Positions 34,695 to 46,685 of a stretch of DNA of 64,000 nucleotides are shown piece after piece. Under the pieces are notes generated by a model that worked only from the letters and a program-made list of their open reading frames with translations, was not told the origin of the DNA and made no database searches. Origin of the DNA: Serpula lacrymans var. lacrymans S7.9 (lineage: Eukaryota; Basidiomycota; Agaricomycetes; Boletales; Serpulaceae); NCBI RefSeq assembly GCF_000218685.1, contig NW_006763300.1, positions 1,785,932 to 1,849,931 of the forward strand. The letters run 5' to 3'. Each line of letters opens with the position of its first letter. Positions within the stretch are counted from its first letter, which is position 1. The position numbers were made by a program, and so were the translations under genes.

Positions 34695-35579
34695 TCAAGC
34701 GGTACACAGGCCCAAAGCAGCCACGAAATGTTTTACCTTTACAGGAGGCAAAGACTTGTTAAGCACATCAGCTGTCATCTCTTTGGTTGGGCAATAGTTA
34801 ATCTCAATCTTTCCTTCTTTAATGGCATGCCAAATGAAATGATACCAAATATCAATATGCTTGGTTTGCGTGTGGTATTGATCGACCTTCGAGAGGGCTA
34901 TTTCAGATTGATTATCACACAGAAGAGTTGTTGGCAGTAAGCCTTGATTGAATAGTTCGCTGATGAACATTCTTGTCCAGAGCAGTTCCTTAGTGGCATA
35001 TGTTGCAGCCACATGCTCAGCCTCTGTTGTTGATAACACAACAATTTCTTGTTGCTTTCAATATCACGAGGTGGTACCACCATCAAGCATCATGGCATAG
35101 CCTGATATGGCTCACCTAGTCTCACTCATACTCCCATATGTGTTGGTGTATCCGATGTATGCTAACCATAGCTCTCTGCTCCCTTTTAGGTATCAGATCA
35201 CCCTTTTTGCTGCCTCCCAATGGGCCGAACCTGGATTCTCGACAAAACAAGAAAGTATTGTGACAACATGTGCAATGTCTGGGTGTGTGCCAATTGCTGC
35301 GTACATCAGTGGTCCCACTGGCTCTCAATATGGGGTGTTTTGCATTTCTGCATAGTCCTCAGGTGTTTTGGGGCTCTGGTCTTTACTCAGGTAAGTGCTT
35401 GCAACCATTGGAATTGCTAAGATTTTTGCATCTTCTAGGTTGAAGTGTTCAACAATAGTGTCGAGGTAGCTGTGTTGCAACATGTATAAGGTGCATGTGC
35501 TTCTGTCTCTTTTCACTTCTATTCCTAATATCCAATGAAGGCACCCCAAGGGTGTCTTTTTTTGGGTACATTGTCTCAC
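34695..35579 (-). pseudogene. copia pol remnant: reverse transcriptase end and RNase H
   Basis: The minus strand gives LHWILGIEVKRDRSTCTLYM and HSYLDTIVEHFNLEDAKI (end of copia reverse transcriptase), then, in shifted frames, AAIGTHPDIA-like and YAMMLDGG. RNase H follows from 35039 (STTEAEHVAATYATKELLW, LCDNQSEIALSK, KHIDIWYHFIW). Frameshifts and missing upstream domains make it a dead fragment. Confidence 0.85.
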
Positions 35580-35755
35580 TTGCAGGGCTCATAACCTCAA
35601 AGAGATCTAATATAAACCAAATACTAGGTACAAAGTAAGCATATCACTAAAAACTAAGATGGTATATCATCCTCACCTCAGACTTTGTGGTTGAAGCTCT
35701 GAGGTGGGCAATTGTTGCTAGAAAGGCTAAATAGAAGTATAACTAAGGAGAAAAT

Positions 35756-37925
35756 ATTAACTATTACTTATCCCTATCTGTTCCTTAAGTCAGAAGCATG
35801 TATACAGGAGCTACTAACTCCATATTGCAGTATATATGTAAACTGCACTTACAAATAGTTCACGTGTTTTAATTCCTGGCACCACAGGCTACCAGGTCTG
35901 CCTTTTAATATGCTGCTGAATTTTGTGCTGGCTCTTTGCCCTGAATACCAGGTGATCAATGTTACCCACAATCTTCCTTTTTTTCTGGGTTTCTCCACAC
36001 ATGTCTACTCTATTTTTTAAAATGCACAGTTTGATGTTTCAGCTCTCCCCGTAATTTTGATTTTCTGCAGAGTAGACCACAAATTTGTAACCTCTTTTTC
36101 TTTGTGCAATGTTACTTTCAACTTACTCTTTTAAAGTGCAAATGTCATCCTATGATTTTGATCCGAACTAGAATTGAAGGACCTAGTTTGTGGGAACTTC
36201 ATGTTGCTGCTCACTACAATTGAGAGAGTCCCATTGACACTAGTGAATTTGCAGGTGGGTGGCAAGCATTCTTTTGCATTATGTGCATTTATTGGCCAAC
36301 TAGAATACACTGTATGTAGACTACTGTAAAGCTTGGTGTATATTGCTGTGTTGCCACTTCAGTGCCAGGGGGTGCCCAGAGGGCAATGCTATCACAACTT
36401 ACTTCAAGAAAAAATACTCATTTTACAACATTCAGCCACCACGCAGATGACTGATCAAATTTTTGTGAGCATCCTGCTTGCCAATGATTCAGTGCTCTCA
36501 GACGCCTGTGTACTCCTGTACGACTGAACCATAAATCTGATCCAGGACAACAGCATCTAACATGTGGCCCGCGCGCTTTGTTTACCGCTGGGCATCAATC
36601 TAACCGATGAAGGATGGCCTATCAATCACTTCATTACTGTAGCTGCATGAAGACTCCAGTGTCTCCTTTCGACCGATTGTTGGTGGCGTCTCCAAAAGAT
36701 AACCACCACAGCCTGCTGCGCCTCATGATCATGTCTTACCTTATTCTATCGCAGTTCCCAATTAAGCTCTTCACGATCATCATGTCACCTTTCTCATATT
36801 CCCCGTCTGAGTTCCAGCCTCGAATTCTGAGCCTGATTGACACTTCAAGGTGCTTCTCGACGTTCTTGACGGGGGTGAATGTAGTTTTGGCTTCACCAAT
36901 CGGATCAATACGATCACATCACATGAACTGGAACCCTTACTTCTTTGATCTTGCAATGGACACTTCTATTGCCACTTGCTGTACTTGATCCTCTCTATAG
37001 CCAGAATTTACGCGCCTGCTCGAGTTAAGTCTGCTGATCACGCGGCTGCTCGAGCCTGGTCAGCGCTGAGCTCGTGAATACCAATCAGCCCATGTTTTCT
37101 CCAGAATATGGGGATCTGTACACATGTCTGGCGATTCTGGTCCGTCGGTCACGCACCATGTCGGATAAATATCTAAGCTGTTTTAGAGTTTGGCTTCGTG
37201 GATGAGACAGAAAACAGAAACCTGTTCATTGTGTCAGTCGATCCTCAGACCTCGCGCCCACCACACGAACTTACGGATGATTCGATTTCGAGCGTTCTTG
37301 ACTGGATAGACATTTTCTATGGATCGCCCTAATAGCCGAATGAATCACCTGCTCGTGACTGTGCAAAACCTGCTGGACCCAGGTTCGTCGCAATTATATT
37401 TGAGGACCAGGCCCTGGCTAGAAGCAAAGTCAGGTCATGCATGCTACACCAGCAGCGTTTGCCCGGGTCGATATCCGCACAACCTGCCTCCGTTTACGAC
37501 TGAAGGTGTACCTTTCACATCAACTCACGGGGGATCACCGGGGGGCATGTTTGCGGCACACGCAGACGAGGGTCGAAAGAAGGAGGATAGATGTGCCAGA
37601 TCAGATACCAAGTCTTCATGCAGCGATATCGGAGACAGTTGATAATCACTGATAATCCAAAGGATATATCTGTAATTGAAGTAGTGGTGATTATCTGCGA
37701 CTGACCTGTGTCAATGTCCGTCTCAGGTGGTCTGAGAACATGAGTCAAGGCTGGCAACTGAACCGAGAACGGTCGTCTGACCTCGTGAAAGGAAAGTAAC
37801 AGTGCACGTGACAAAACGCGTGGGTCCGTATGTATGTTTGTCGGAATCCGGATCGTGCCCCGTGGTGATGAAAGCAGTGTCCGAATCCTTTCACGCCTTC
37901 ACCTCCGTATCCGAACTCGTTCCAT
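35756..37925. other. gene-poor AT-rich stretch, nothing recognised
   Basis: About 2.2 kb of pyrimidine- and T-rich DNA with no supported gene. Plus ORF 36614-36988 (124 codons) shows no family features. The last few hundred bases are the upstream region of the gene at 38141. Confidence 0.45.
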
Positions 37926-37933
37926 ATATAAAG
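37926..37933 (+). promoter_or_regulatory. TATA box upstream of gene at 38141
   Basis: TATATAAA about 210 bp before the ATG, followed within 25 bp by a CT-rich stretch (CCCCTCCCTCTTTTC), a common fungal transcription-start context. Confidence 0.5.
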
Positions 37934-38140
37934 CACTGGGCCATTCAGCCCCTCCCTCTTTTCTCTTCCTTTGAAACGTCCGTGTGCTCTCAATACCGCG
38001 TATCCACGTCCTAAAGGCTGGCGCTAGCGAGGAATTCCTAGCTTCTGATTCCATTTCGCGAACCACGCCGGACGTCGTTCGTGTCTACGACCATCTCAAC
38101 GCATCGATAACGAATCTAACGAATCTGAGCTCGATCCACG

Positions 38141-39454
38141 ATGTACGCCTTGCAGTCCCCTTTGTCAACTAAGCTTTCGCCCAAATCTTCCCCTTGCGCG
38201 CTAGGGGCTCTCATAGACACCACAAACTCATTACGCAGCACCGATGTTCTCCCAAAACACCCTCGTTTACCCCTCTCTCGCTCCAGAAAGGCCCCGCCCA
38301 CCGTCTCACTCACGAACGCTAACGCCATCAGCACCTGCGCCCACACACACCTACCTCCATCTCCACTCGATCTACCAGATGTCAAGCTACAAGCTCAGAA
38401 CGCTATACCCTTCCCATCCTTTACTGTCGATGTCTCGAGCACACCTCCTTTCAGTGAGTCCGAGTTGGATTCTCTCATGACCATGTCTGTGTCGTATCCT
38501 GTCGACGAAGTCATTGGTGAGATCACGCTGGGTGGATCTAGCAGTGAGTCGGCTCCTTGGTCTCCACAGATTCGCCTCCGTCGTAGACGCTCAGAAGCAT
38601 GCACTCCTCGAACAAAGACACAGCGCAGAGGCAGCTCGAGAGACAAAGAGGGCATTGATGCCGTCCCGCCAGCTCGCAAACGCTCGCGTAAGAGCAGGCG
38701 ACTTGTCTCAGACTTGCAGTTTCTCGCTACATTGCACCGCAGCATCGTTTGGAGACTGCGGAATGTGGAGCAAGATGAGACCAAAGACGTGATGAGTGAC
38801 GTGGATGGCTCCGTACACGACTCGGAAGAGCTGTGCTCGAACAAGATCACAGAGGCACAGGACAAGCTCCTTGTCAGACACCTATGGCAGCTACTGATTG
38901 ATCAGGGCTGTACGCTTGTAGCGTTCGATGATGTCCCGGTGGCATCTTCTTCGTGTTCTTCCTCCTCATCAAAAGACGCAGCATCTCCACTGCTTTCGAG
39001 CAATGTGTCGAGATCACGTCGCGATGATAAGGTGATAAGATCGCGCAAGCGCTCGTCACACAGTCTCACGTGTCCGTCCGTCCCGTCTACCTCAACTTCA
39101 TCTCCGTTCTTCAAATTCCCACATCAGCTCTCTATCTCGGTCCCCGCAGCGGTCCCTTCTACCGATCCCCCATCGCCGACAACTCCGAGTCCGACGTCTG
39201 ATCCAGCACGGATCCTAAGCATGCCCCAGCTCGTTGCGTCTCTCCTTCTGCAGCAGAATCAGAAACGCACTACGCGGGCTCGTCCCAGGTGGAGAGCATG
39301 TTGTCGCCGTGCAGAGTCCACCAGTCACGATGGTGGTGGTGGGTCTCCTGGGCCGCAAACGTCAAGCAATGGCCGCAAATGCGTGTACTGCCATAAGGAG
39401 AAGAAATCGAAATCGCCGCTGTCGACAGTGGCATTTTCAGCGCTTGAGAGTTGA
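38141..39454 (+). CDS. hypothetical disordered Ser/Arg-rich protein
   Basis: An intronless frame of 437 codons from ATG 38141 to TGA 39452-39454. It is rich in Ser, Pro, Arg and Thr with basic patches (QIRLRRRRSEACT, ARKRSRKSRRLVSDLQ) that could act as nuclear localisation signals, an acidic stretch near residues 205-235 and a Ser tract near residue 270. The end (RKCVYCHKEKKSKS) has a CxxC pair but no second one, so no zinc finger can be claimed. A TATA box lies about 210 bp upstream. The C-terminal part could be altered by an unseen intron near 39260-39350, where another frame is also open. No function can be given. Confidence 0.6.
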   Translation: MYALQSPLSTKLSPKSSPCALGALIDTTNSLRSTDVLPKHPRLPLSRSRKAPPTVSLTNANAISTCAHTHLPPSPLDLPDVKLQAQNAIPFPSFTVDVSSTPPFSESELDSLMTMSVSYPVDEVIGEITLGGSSSESAPWSPQIRLRRRRSEACTPRTKTQRRGSSRDKEGIDAVPPARKRSRKSRRLVSDLQFLATLHRSIVWRLRNVEQDETKDVMSDVDGSVHDSEELCSNKITEAQDKLLVRHLWQLLIDQGCTLVAFDDVPVASSSCSSSSSKDAASPLLSSNVSRSRRDDKVIRSRKRSSHSLTCPSVPSTSTSSPFFKFPHQLSISVPAAVPSTDPPSPTTPSPTSDPARILSMPQLVASLLLQQNQKRTTRARPRWRACCRRAESTSHDGGGGSPGPQTSSNGRKCVYCHKEKKSKSPLSTVAFSALES

Positions 39455-40246
39455 TTCTCAATGGTGCCTCGTCTTTGCTCCGATGGCAGTATATGTTTGT
39501 TGACGACGTTGCTGGTACTTTCCAGGGAATCAGCAGCTCTTTCGGCTGGTTGTGTTTCTGCAGTGCTGCACACTTTATCTACGCCGACAGGACTATTTTT
39601 ATGACAGTCACGATCATATCACATATGTATCGATATATCTACGGGACTCTACATTAAGCTAGAGTCTTGTCATGTTTTATCACACTATCCCTCCAAGCGA
39701 GGGCTTCATTGTATACAATTTCGCAATGCAGATACTATATCCAAATCCAGTTGAAGTTGACTTTGAGCATTGGTTTTCGCTTTTCTTTATGGAAAGTTAT
39801 GTTGAGATGTTGAGGCTATGCCATGCATGTGATTGCACAGCCGGACAAGTTCAGAGAGTTCGTTTGGCATTTACAGCAATTGCAAGTCGCAGAACAGCCT
39901 TCGAGTTATGTGCAGACGAGTATATTGCCAATTTACTCTCACTGTTGCACATGCTCTATTATGGACCCCTTGAACATGTGCCACGCAGACAAAGACACGC
40001 CCGTCCCAAGTCTATCACGACAAGCCTCAATCAGAACGTGACACTCCCTCATCGGTACATTGTAGGCCACTAGGCCCAAGCTGCAATCGTTCTCCGAAAA
40101 ACGACACTGACATAGCCTTGTCTTGCAGTATATATCAGCCGTTGCAGCACATATTTTGCGCATTTTAACACTTCGGCCACGGCGCCTCATGCGATAACCA
40201 GTACTCGAGTACATCCCATCGAAGCACCTACCTTTCCAGCCTGAAC
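39455..40246. other. intergenic, nothing recognised
   Basis: About 790 bp between two plus-strand genes. A plus ORF at 39672-40073 has no family features. TATATAT near 40132 could serve the gene at 40247. Confidence 0.45.
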
Positions 40247-40961
40247 ATGGAGTCCACGACTACGCTCATCAACCCCACCCCGCCCACTGCTCTCTACTTC
40301 AGCACAGGGAGCATGAAAGACAGCTCCATCTTTGCACACCCCTCCCGCCCTCTCTATACCGTCACGAGCAACAAGTCAGGAAACAGGATCGAGGTGAAGG
40401 ACGCACCCTCTGGGCGCATCATAGCGGTACACGAGCGGCGCGAAATCCTACCAGACCACATAACGTTCCCTGGCTCGGAGACACATGGTAGCGAGTCGAT
40501 GGATGTAAGTAAGTGGCTGAAGAAGAGTAAACTACCAGATGGGTTGTGAGTGCTTTTGGCTCGCTCGCCGTAAGAGAGACAGTGTATTCATGACTCGCAG
40601 TCCCGTGCATATCATGGAGACACCAGATGGATCATACGTATGGAAATCGGATCCAACCTACCGTCTTGCGGTACGTGCCAGTCTATCATAAACACAGCCC
40701 TCAAGCTCACTTGGAACACATATACAGCTCTTCCCAGAATCTAATCTGCAAACTCCCGTCGCCTACCTTCAGCCAAGCACTCCAACTCAGAACTTTGCGC
40801 TCGTGATCGAGTCACAAACAGAGGCATTTAGAGATGATGCCGTTGTCGCGTTTTTGATCCTGGAACAAAGACTGAGGATAGAGGATAAGCATATCATAGT
40901 CGGGGGTGGCAAATTCGAGATGAATAAGACGGTGTTTGGGCATTATGTTGGGAGGAGCTGA
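40247..40961 (+). CDS. DUF6593-like small basidiomycete protein
   Basis: Three exons (40247-40545, 40601-40670, 40728-40961) with clean GT-AG introns give 200 residues ending at TGA 40959-40961. The N-terminal part has TALYFSTGSMKDSSIF and TVTSNKSGNRIEVKD. The centre reads HIMETPDGSYVWKSDPTYRLALF and the C-terminal part FALVIESQTEAFRDDAVVAFLILEQRLR. The beta-rich core with a W-K-x-D-P-x-Y motif and a final EQRLR helix resembles the DUF6593 family common in Agaricomycetes. That assignment is from memory of the pattern and was not searched. No signal peptide or membrane segment is seen. Function is unknown. Confidence 0.8.
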
Positions 40962-41376
40962 TCTATCCGTACGTTGGAGTTTACGTTTTCTTTTCATGTT
41001 CTTTTATGTATTAGTCCCTCGGAAAACTAGTTTGAGGCTTGTGTTTATCATATACACAGGCTGTCATCGAGTCGCGTCAGGCTCGTGGCAGGCAATAGCT
41101 TATATGGCAATTTGAAGCTGTGATACCCACCCTAGGCTTGCCAATCACGGGAAGAAGTTCGTTCCGTTGATGTTTTGGTATCGCCAAGGTATTGCACGTA
41201 CTTGGAGGGAAATGATGGCTATCCCTGGCGCTGGTATGCATGGCAATCTCAGGCTATCTTTGTGCCGATCGCCTCACAAACGTGACCTCATTCATTGGAT
41301 AGTATATAATGATAATGGCTCGCGTACTATTGGATTCCGGGGCTGTATGCTGGAATCATACTAGACACAATCCACC

Positions 41377-43099
41377 ATGTCTACACTTTCGAGCTTCCCG
41401 ACAATCCTTTCCGATTTGCAGACGACAAAGGTAGGTCTCACAATTATGGTATCAATTGCTCGATAGGCTAATCTTTCATTTTCCTCTGACAGTACCTCAA
41501 TGGTAGGTTATTGACTGCCACGACTGTCGTGTAAAATGTTACTTACCTGTCGTATGATTCATCAGTCGCTGGACTAGCAATTTGGGTAAGTGTACTGGAG
41601 TTGCATTCTGATTATACCATCGCTGAGTTAACTGTGGATATATTCAGATCTTTGACTATGTTCTATCATTTGAATCTGAGGTGAGTAAGCCATGCCACTC
41701 GATATCTATGTTGCCAAACAAGGACGGGCCTCCGGGGCAGATTCGTTTGGTCTGGGGAAGAAAATGGGATGCCACACGAATCCTTTTTTCGCTTGCCCGC
41801 TACTTGACACTAGTTGGTGTTATCATGACCGTCTACGGTAAGTTCCTTTGCTAACCATTCATGTTTTCCTCTAACGATTTTGAAAATCAGCTGCTGTGCA
41901 GACTCGGACAGGAAATGTGAGTATCATTATCTTGTGACTACCGGTCACAGTTATATCTCATTTTGAGCAGTGCGCACCCTTTGGCGATGTTTCGAATGGT
42001 AAGTGCGTTATATATCTAGTCGGGACCTACAGTTGATTTTTGTCCATAAAAGTCTTCCACATTTTGAGCATCATCGTTGCAGAAGGTTAGATATATATCC
42101 AACTCAGACATTTGTAGCACGAGGATGAATGATCTATTCGTACAGGTCTGCTCATTATGCGTACTTATGCCTTTTGGCAACGGAGCAAAAGGTTGATGAT
42201 ATGGCTACTTGGATTTGCCGTAGTGAGCGTCTTTTCTGTTTTTGAAGTTGTCTCATAGGCTTTGCGATCGACTCAGACCTATCTTCCAGATATCTCTCGT
42301 AGCGGCTATGGTTTTGTCAAGACTGATACAAGGTCCTGCTGAAAAACGTGAGACTCTGATGCTTACATCCACGCTTATGCCGGTTTGTTCAATCTATCTC
42401 AGCAAATCTGGGAGGGTGCGTTTTTGTGAGCAGCAAAACCGGCGCTGCTATCCAATATTCATTCTTGATCAACTACGAATGTGGTCAGTGACCCGTTTTC
42501 TTGTAGTGCCGTCGTGTTTGACGACGTTGAGGAATATTTCAGTTTTGCTAGGTCTGACTATGTACAAGTTTGTCAAACACTACCGCCGTAACAAGAGTGC
42601 ACTAGTGACCGCACTTTATTGGGGCAGTATAAAGTACATGAGCTGCATGATCAGTTCGTATTCAGTTCACTGCTATCTTTGATTATCTCTGCTTACTTGA
42701 GGTTCAACATAAAGTTGTCACTTTGGCCAACATTGTCGTCAGCGTGGCTTTGCCGGTAAGCCACTATTACCAGCATATCATTACACTCCTCTCACGTATG
42801 TATATATATATTGTATACACCAGATTGGGTATCGCAACGCGCTGGACACGTATGTCATTCTCCGAATTGACTGGAGAGTATTATTATTGACAGTTGTACT
42901 GTATAGACTGCAGCTCGTCTTACACAGCATACTGGCATCTCGTATCCTCTTCGATCTTCGTGAAACCGATGCACGCGAGCACATTGATGTGTTGCCAATA
43001 GCGAGTAGTATATATTTCTCAAAGGAAGGAGGCTCTTCCGAGTCGTCGACCTTTGCGGACTCGCAAGAATCCATGTCTCCAGAAAGTACAATGTTTTGA
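41377..43099 (+). CDS. DUF6533-like multi-pass membrane protein
   Basis: At least ten tiny exons, from ATG 41377 (MSTLSSFPTILSDLQTT) to the stop at 43097-43099. Spliced, the protein reads AGLAIWIFDYVLSFESE, IRLVWGRKWDATRILFSLARYL, VGVIMTVYA, CAPFGDVSN, LLIMRTYAFWQRSKR, LGLTMYKFVKHYRRNKSALVTALYW and, in the last exon, LYRLQLVLHSILASRILFDLRE. The pattern DY-L-x-F-E-x-E-x-x-x-W with about seven membrane helices is typical of DUF6533 proteins, a large Agaricomycete family of unknown role. Exon edges in 42240-42540 were not all resolved. The C-terminal tail (SSESSTFADSQESMS) is Ser-rich. Confidence 0.78.
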
Positions 43100-43300
43100 G
43101 ACTTGGACTGGCTCTAAGTTGAGAACTGTACCCGCGATGTTTGTATATTGTGTTGAGTAGTCAATGACATTATCACACTAGACACAATATTCACAGTGCT
43201 AGCTATGGTAGCCAAGTCCAACTGTACTGGAGGTTCAGATAACCCTAACCTTAGTAGAATTCGGTCTTGTGCAGAAAGTCATCGCTTTGCTCTCAGCCAA

Positions 43301-44317
43301 ATGTCTGAAACAACACATCTTCGTGTTGACGGTCGTCAAAAGGACAGCCTTAGAGAGGTTAAAATAACATACGATGGCCTTGCAAGAGTTGATGGCTCAG
43401 CACGGTTTGGTTTTGGTATTTGCTCTATTCATGTTATGTCATAACGCTTGAACATAACTTATTTTATCTTGTCAGGAGACTCAACATTAGCCCTCGCATC
43501 CATCTCTGGTCCCATTGAAGTGCGTCTCACCGCAGAACAGCCTTCACGCGCGACATTTGAAGTGCTCGTACGTCCTCTATCGTCAGTTCCTGGCACAGAA
43601 TCCAAAACACTCGCAGCAGCCCTCCGCACATTGCTCACCCCCTCCCTCATCCTCACCCAAAATCCGCGCACACTGATCCAGCTCGTCGTGCAGACACTTA
43701 CACCCGTACCCTCGTTTCTATCTTCATCCATATCGTCTTCGACTCGCTCTCACCCTTCGCTCATCGCCGCACAGATCAATGCCTCGACTCTCGCGCTTCT
43801 TAACGCTGGTTCTGTGCCTATGCGAGGTATAGTATGTGCCGTCGCTGTGGGCCGACTACGTAGCACCAGCACCTCTTCACCGTCGAAAAAAAGCCAGAAG
43901 CAAGCCCAAAAAGGCGACAATGCTCTCATTCTCGACCCCTGTGAAGACGAGCTATCGTCCCTAGATGGCAGTGGTTGTTTTGCCTTTCTATTCGCCACAG
44001 GACTATCAGCGTCTTCCGAGGATCATTCATTAGATACCCCAGGCTGTGACCTCGTATGGAATAATTGGCAGTCATTAACTACATTTGACGAACCTGAGCT
44101 CATGCGCGCCACTGAGCTTGCAAAAGCCGGCGCGAAAGAGGTGTGGAGAAGGATAAAAGAGAGTGTGCAACGGATGGGCATGCCTTCGTCCAAGGAGCTT
44201 GATGAGTGGAAGGATAGCAAGTTTCAGACAGCAAGTGCTGAAAAGCAGGTGCATAATATGGACGAGGACGAGAGCGAGAGCGATGACGATGAAGATGATG
44301 TGAAGATGGAAATCTGA
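43301..44317 (+). CDS. RRP46: exosome subunit Rrp46 (RNase PH-like)
   Basis: Two exons (43301-43415, 43476-44317) give 318 residues. The start MSETTHLRVDGRQKDSLREV was preferred over an upstream in-frame ATG at 43196 because it begins right before the conserved RxDGR motif. The RNase PH fold follows: ARVDGSARFGFGDSTLALAS (spliced), SGPIEVRL, RTLIQLVVQTLTP, MRGIVCAVAVGRL, LILDPCEDELSS and GCFAFLFATG. Rrp46 is a catalytically inactive member of the six-subunit ring of the RNA exosome, acting in the nucleus and cytoplasm in 3'-5' RNA processing and decay. The Ser/Lys-rich insert near residues 178-190 and the acidic C-terminus (DEDESESDDDEDD) are extensions beyond the yeast protein. Confidence 0.9.
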
Positions 44318-44977
44318 GGTGTGAAATCTTGTCTTGATATCATGGATTCTATCCTGCTTTGCTGTTGTATCGCATACCATATACTAAAACCTGCTACACA
44401 CATGTATCGGTAACATGAGCAGAAATATCGTTTCTGTGTCGGGAGAAGCCAATTACTGTATTTCGTGTATTTCATTTAGTGATTGACGCTCGCTGAAGAC
44501 TACCTGGGGTACAAAGGCTATACAGCATCGTGGCAACTTTCAAACCACCAGCTAGTCATCCAGTGCTATCCACTATCCACTACAATATCCACATGCAGCT
44601 TGAGGAAAACGCGAAACGAGACTGCGAGCGAGGGATATCCGCATATGTACTACACTCAGCTGACGAGCTCAGGCTCATGAACCGGGAATTATAACCACGG
44701 TCACTCGGGCTGACATTTAGACTAGCAACGGTTAAGAGCCCCGACTGCTTTTCACGAGGAAGCATCTGATTGCGGTGTACGTGAACATTTACCGGGCTTA
44801 TTCTCAAGTATTTTTCCCAGTCCGAGGTAAGTGTTAGCCCATATAGCATTACAATTGCAGTACTTAACCTACCCTGTTCATCCAACTAACGCAGTAACCA
44901 TTCACACTCACGCTCCAAGCTCCAAGATTTCAGAACTCACACGGACGGTGGTCAGAGCTCAACCTTTAACCGCAACA
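44318..44977. other. intergenic between RRP46 and the alcohol dehydrogenase gene
   Basis: About 660 bp. No boxes could be assigned with confidence; it must contain the dehydrogenase promoter. Confidence 0.45.
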
Positions 44978-46685
44978 ATGTCGCCCACAGATATCCCGCT
45001 CACCCAACGCGCGGCCGTCATCCACAAATTTGGCTCCACCATCGACATCACCTCCTCCCACCCCGTCGTCCAGCCCAGCGCCCTCACCCCAGGCCAATGT
45101 CTCGTCAAAATAGAGTATGCAGGTGTCTGCCATTCCGATCTGAATGCGCTCTATGGAGACTGGGCAACGAAACCGACGCTGCCGAGGGTGGGGGGACATG
45201 AAGGTGTTGGGCATATCGTCGCTATAGGCGAACATACAGTTGAGGCAGCAGTCAAGGTCGGAGATAGAGTCGGATTGAAATGGCTCGCGAAGACTTGTCT
45301 GAAATGCGAGTTTTGTCGGCTGACGAACGAGTCCAGTGAGTTCTTATTCACATCACACATCTGATTCTCATGCAAAACTACTATCCCTCAGGTTGTCCAA
45401 CTCGTACGGTCCACGGTTTCACATTTGACGGTACTTTTTGTGAATATGCTGTGAGACGATCTGGTCTCCCTTTCTCTATGATTAATGTAGATGACAGTAT
45501 TTTTAGGTTGCCTGGGTTGACTATGTGACTTCCATCCCAAAGTCTATTGACAGCGCAACGGCCACTGCCATCCTATGCGCTGTATGTCCTTGGTCCCCAT
45601 CCAAGCCCCTAACCTTCGTCCGCTTACCATTTCCCTCATAGGGGCTTACCGTATTCAAAGGTCTGAAGCAGGCCAATCTTCTCGTCGGTCAGTGGATAGC
45701 CATTCCCGGCGCTGGCGGTGGTCTTGGGCATTTAGGTACGATTTCCCCCTCCGTAGCCGTGGTGGAAATAGAAATTCAGAGATTTCCTCCACATCGCTCT
45801 TGATCAGCCGTGCAATACGCCGTGCTCATGGGTCTCCGGGTCTTGGCGATCGGTACGAGCTCTCGTGTCCAAGGACTCGTTCTCCAATGACAAACACAAT
45901 GATATGACAGATACCGGCGAAGCGAAAAGAGAGCTCTGCACGTCCCTAGGGGCGGAGAAGTGGATAGACTTCAAAGAGAGCCAAAACCTGATCGCAGACG
46001 TGATCAAAGCCACAGACGGTCAAGGCCCTCACATAGCTCTCATTGCTTCCAGCGCTGTACGTCCGTCCGTCTTACGTCTGACCTATTCTGATCTTTGGTT
46101 CGGCAATAATTCCATATGTCATCGACCCTCCAGGCAACTCCCTACAACCAAGCATGTATGTACCTCCGTCCAACAGGAACGCTAGTTGCCCTGGGATTAC
46201 CCGCAGGCGCAGTACTGAGCGTGCCCATCCTTGTCCTCGTCGGAAAAGTGAGTTCTATCATATCCGTTATGAAAATTTGAGCAACGTGGAAAACAGCCAC
46301 TGACCGAGCCTTTTTCTCATTTCATTTTCGCCGTTCGATTTTAGGAGCTGAAGATTGTGGGATCTGCTATCGGGTGAGAAATCGATATCTCCTTCTTGCA
46401 TCCTTCTTCCGAAATAGAAGTTAGGGACGAAAGAATAATTTTTCTGATTTTTGTTCATCATTTCGAATCGCAAAAAGCAATCGACAGGACGCCGTAGAAT
46501 CCATGGATATCGCCGCCCGGGGGAAAGTCAAGTGCCACTACGGCGTAAAGACGCTCGAAGAGCTCAACAGGTGATTCATTTACCTACCATAGCTCAGGTG
46601 TCCCGCGTGCTAACAGCGCTTGGCTAGCATCTTTGCGGATATGGAAGAAGGAAAGATAACTGGCAGGATTATGCTTAAGTTTTGA
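44978..46685 (+). CDS. zinc-dependent alcohol dehydrogenase (MDR family)
   Basis: Start MSPTDIPLTQRAAVIHKFG at 44978; stop TGA 46683-46685; about eight short introns. The GroES-like domain has VKIEYAGVCHSDLNALYGDW (catalytic-zinc Cys and HS), GGHEGVGHIVAIG (zinc-ligand His/Glu) and the structural-zinc cysteines LKCEFCR..SCPTRTVHG. The Rossmann domain shows the GAGGGLGHL dinucleotide motif, then AVQYAVLMGLRVLAI and SLGAEKWIDFKES. The C-terminus reads DIAARGKVKCHYGVKTLEELN and GKITGRIMLKF. This is the pattern of fungal NAD-dependent ADH1-type enzymes, interconverting alcohols and aldehydes in the cytosol. Exons are inferred from conserved motifs; the segment around 46045-46500 is least certain. 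No link to the megasynthase is implied. Confidence 0.88.

Larger units (their letters stand above)
34008..35755 (-). mobile_element. Ty1/copia element, internally deleted, with nested solo LTR
   Basis: A sequence beginning AAAGAGATCTAATATAAACC occurs on both sides of a short pol remnant: left copy from 34008 to about 34578 (interrupted by a solo LTR at 34160-34499) and right copy about 35598-35755. They match closely except for a 60-70 bp stretch present only on the left. The minus strand between them encodes the end of reverse transcriptase and RNase H. It is followed by a polypurine tract (CTTGAGGGGGAG, reverse of about 34687-34698) abutting TGCTAGAAAAC. This fits a minus-strand copia element that lost gag, integrase and most of reverse transcriptase. 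Confidence 0.8.

Noticed and set aside
36614..36988. 124-codon plus ORF as a gene
   Set aside because: No motif, no convincing splice partners, in gene-poor DNA next to repeats.
38395..38865. 156-codon minus ORF
   Set aside because: Shadow of the plus-strand disordered protein at 38141-39454.
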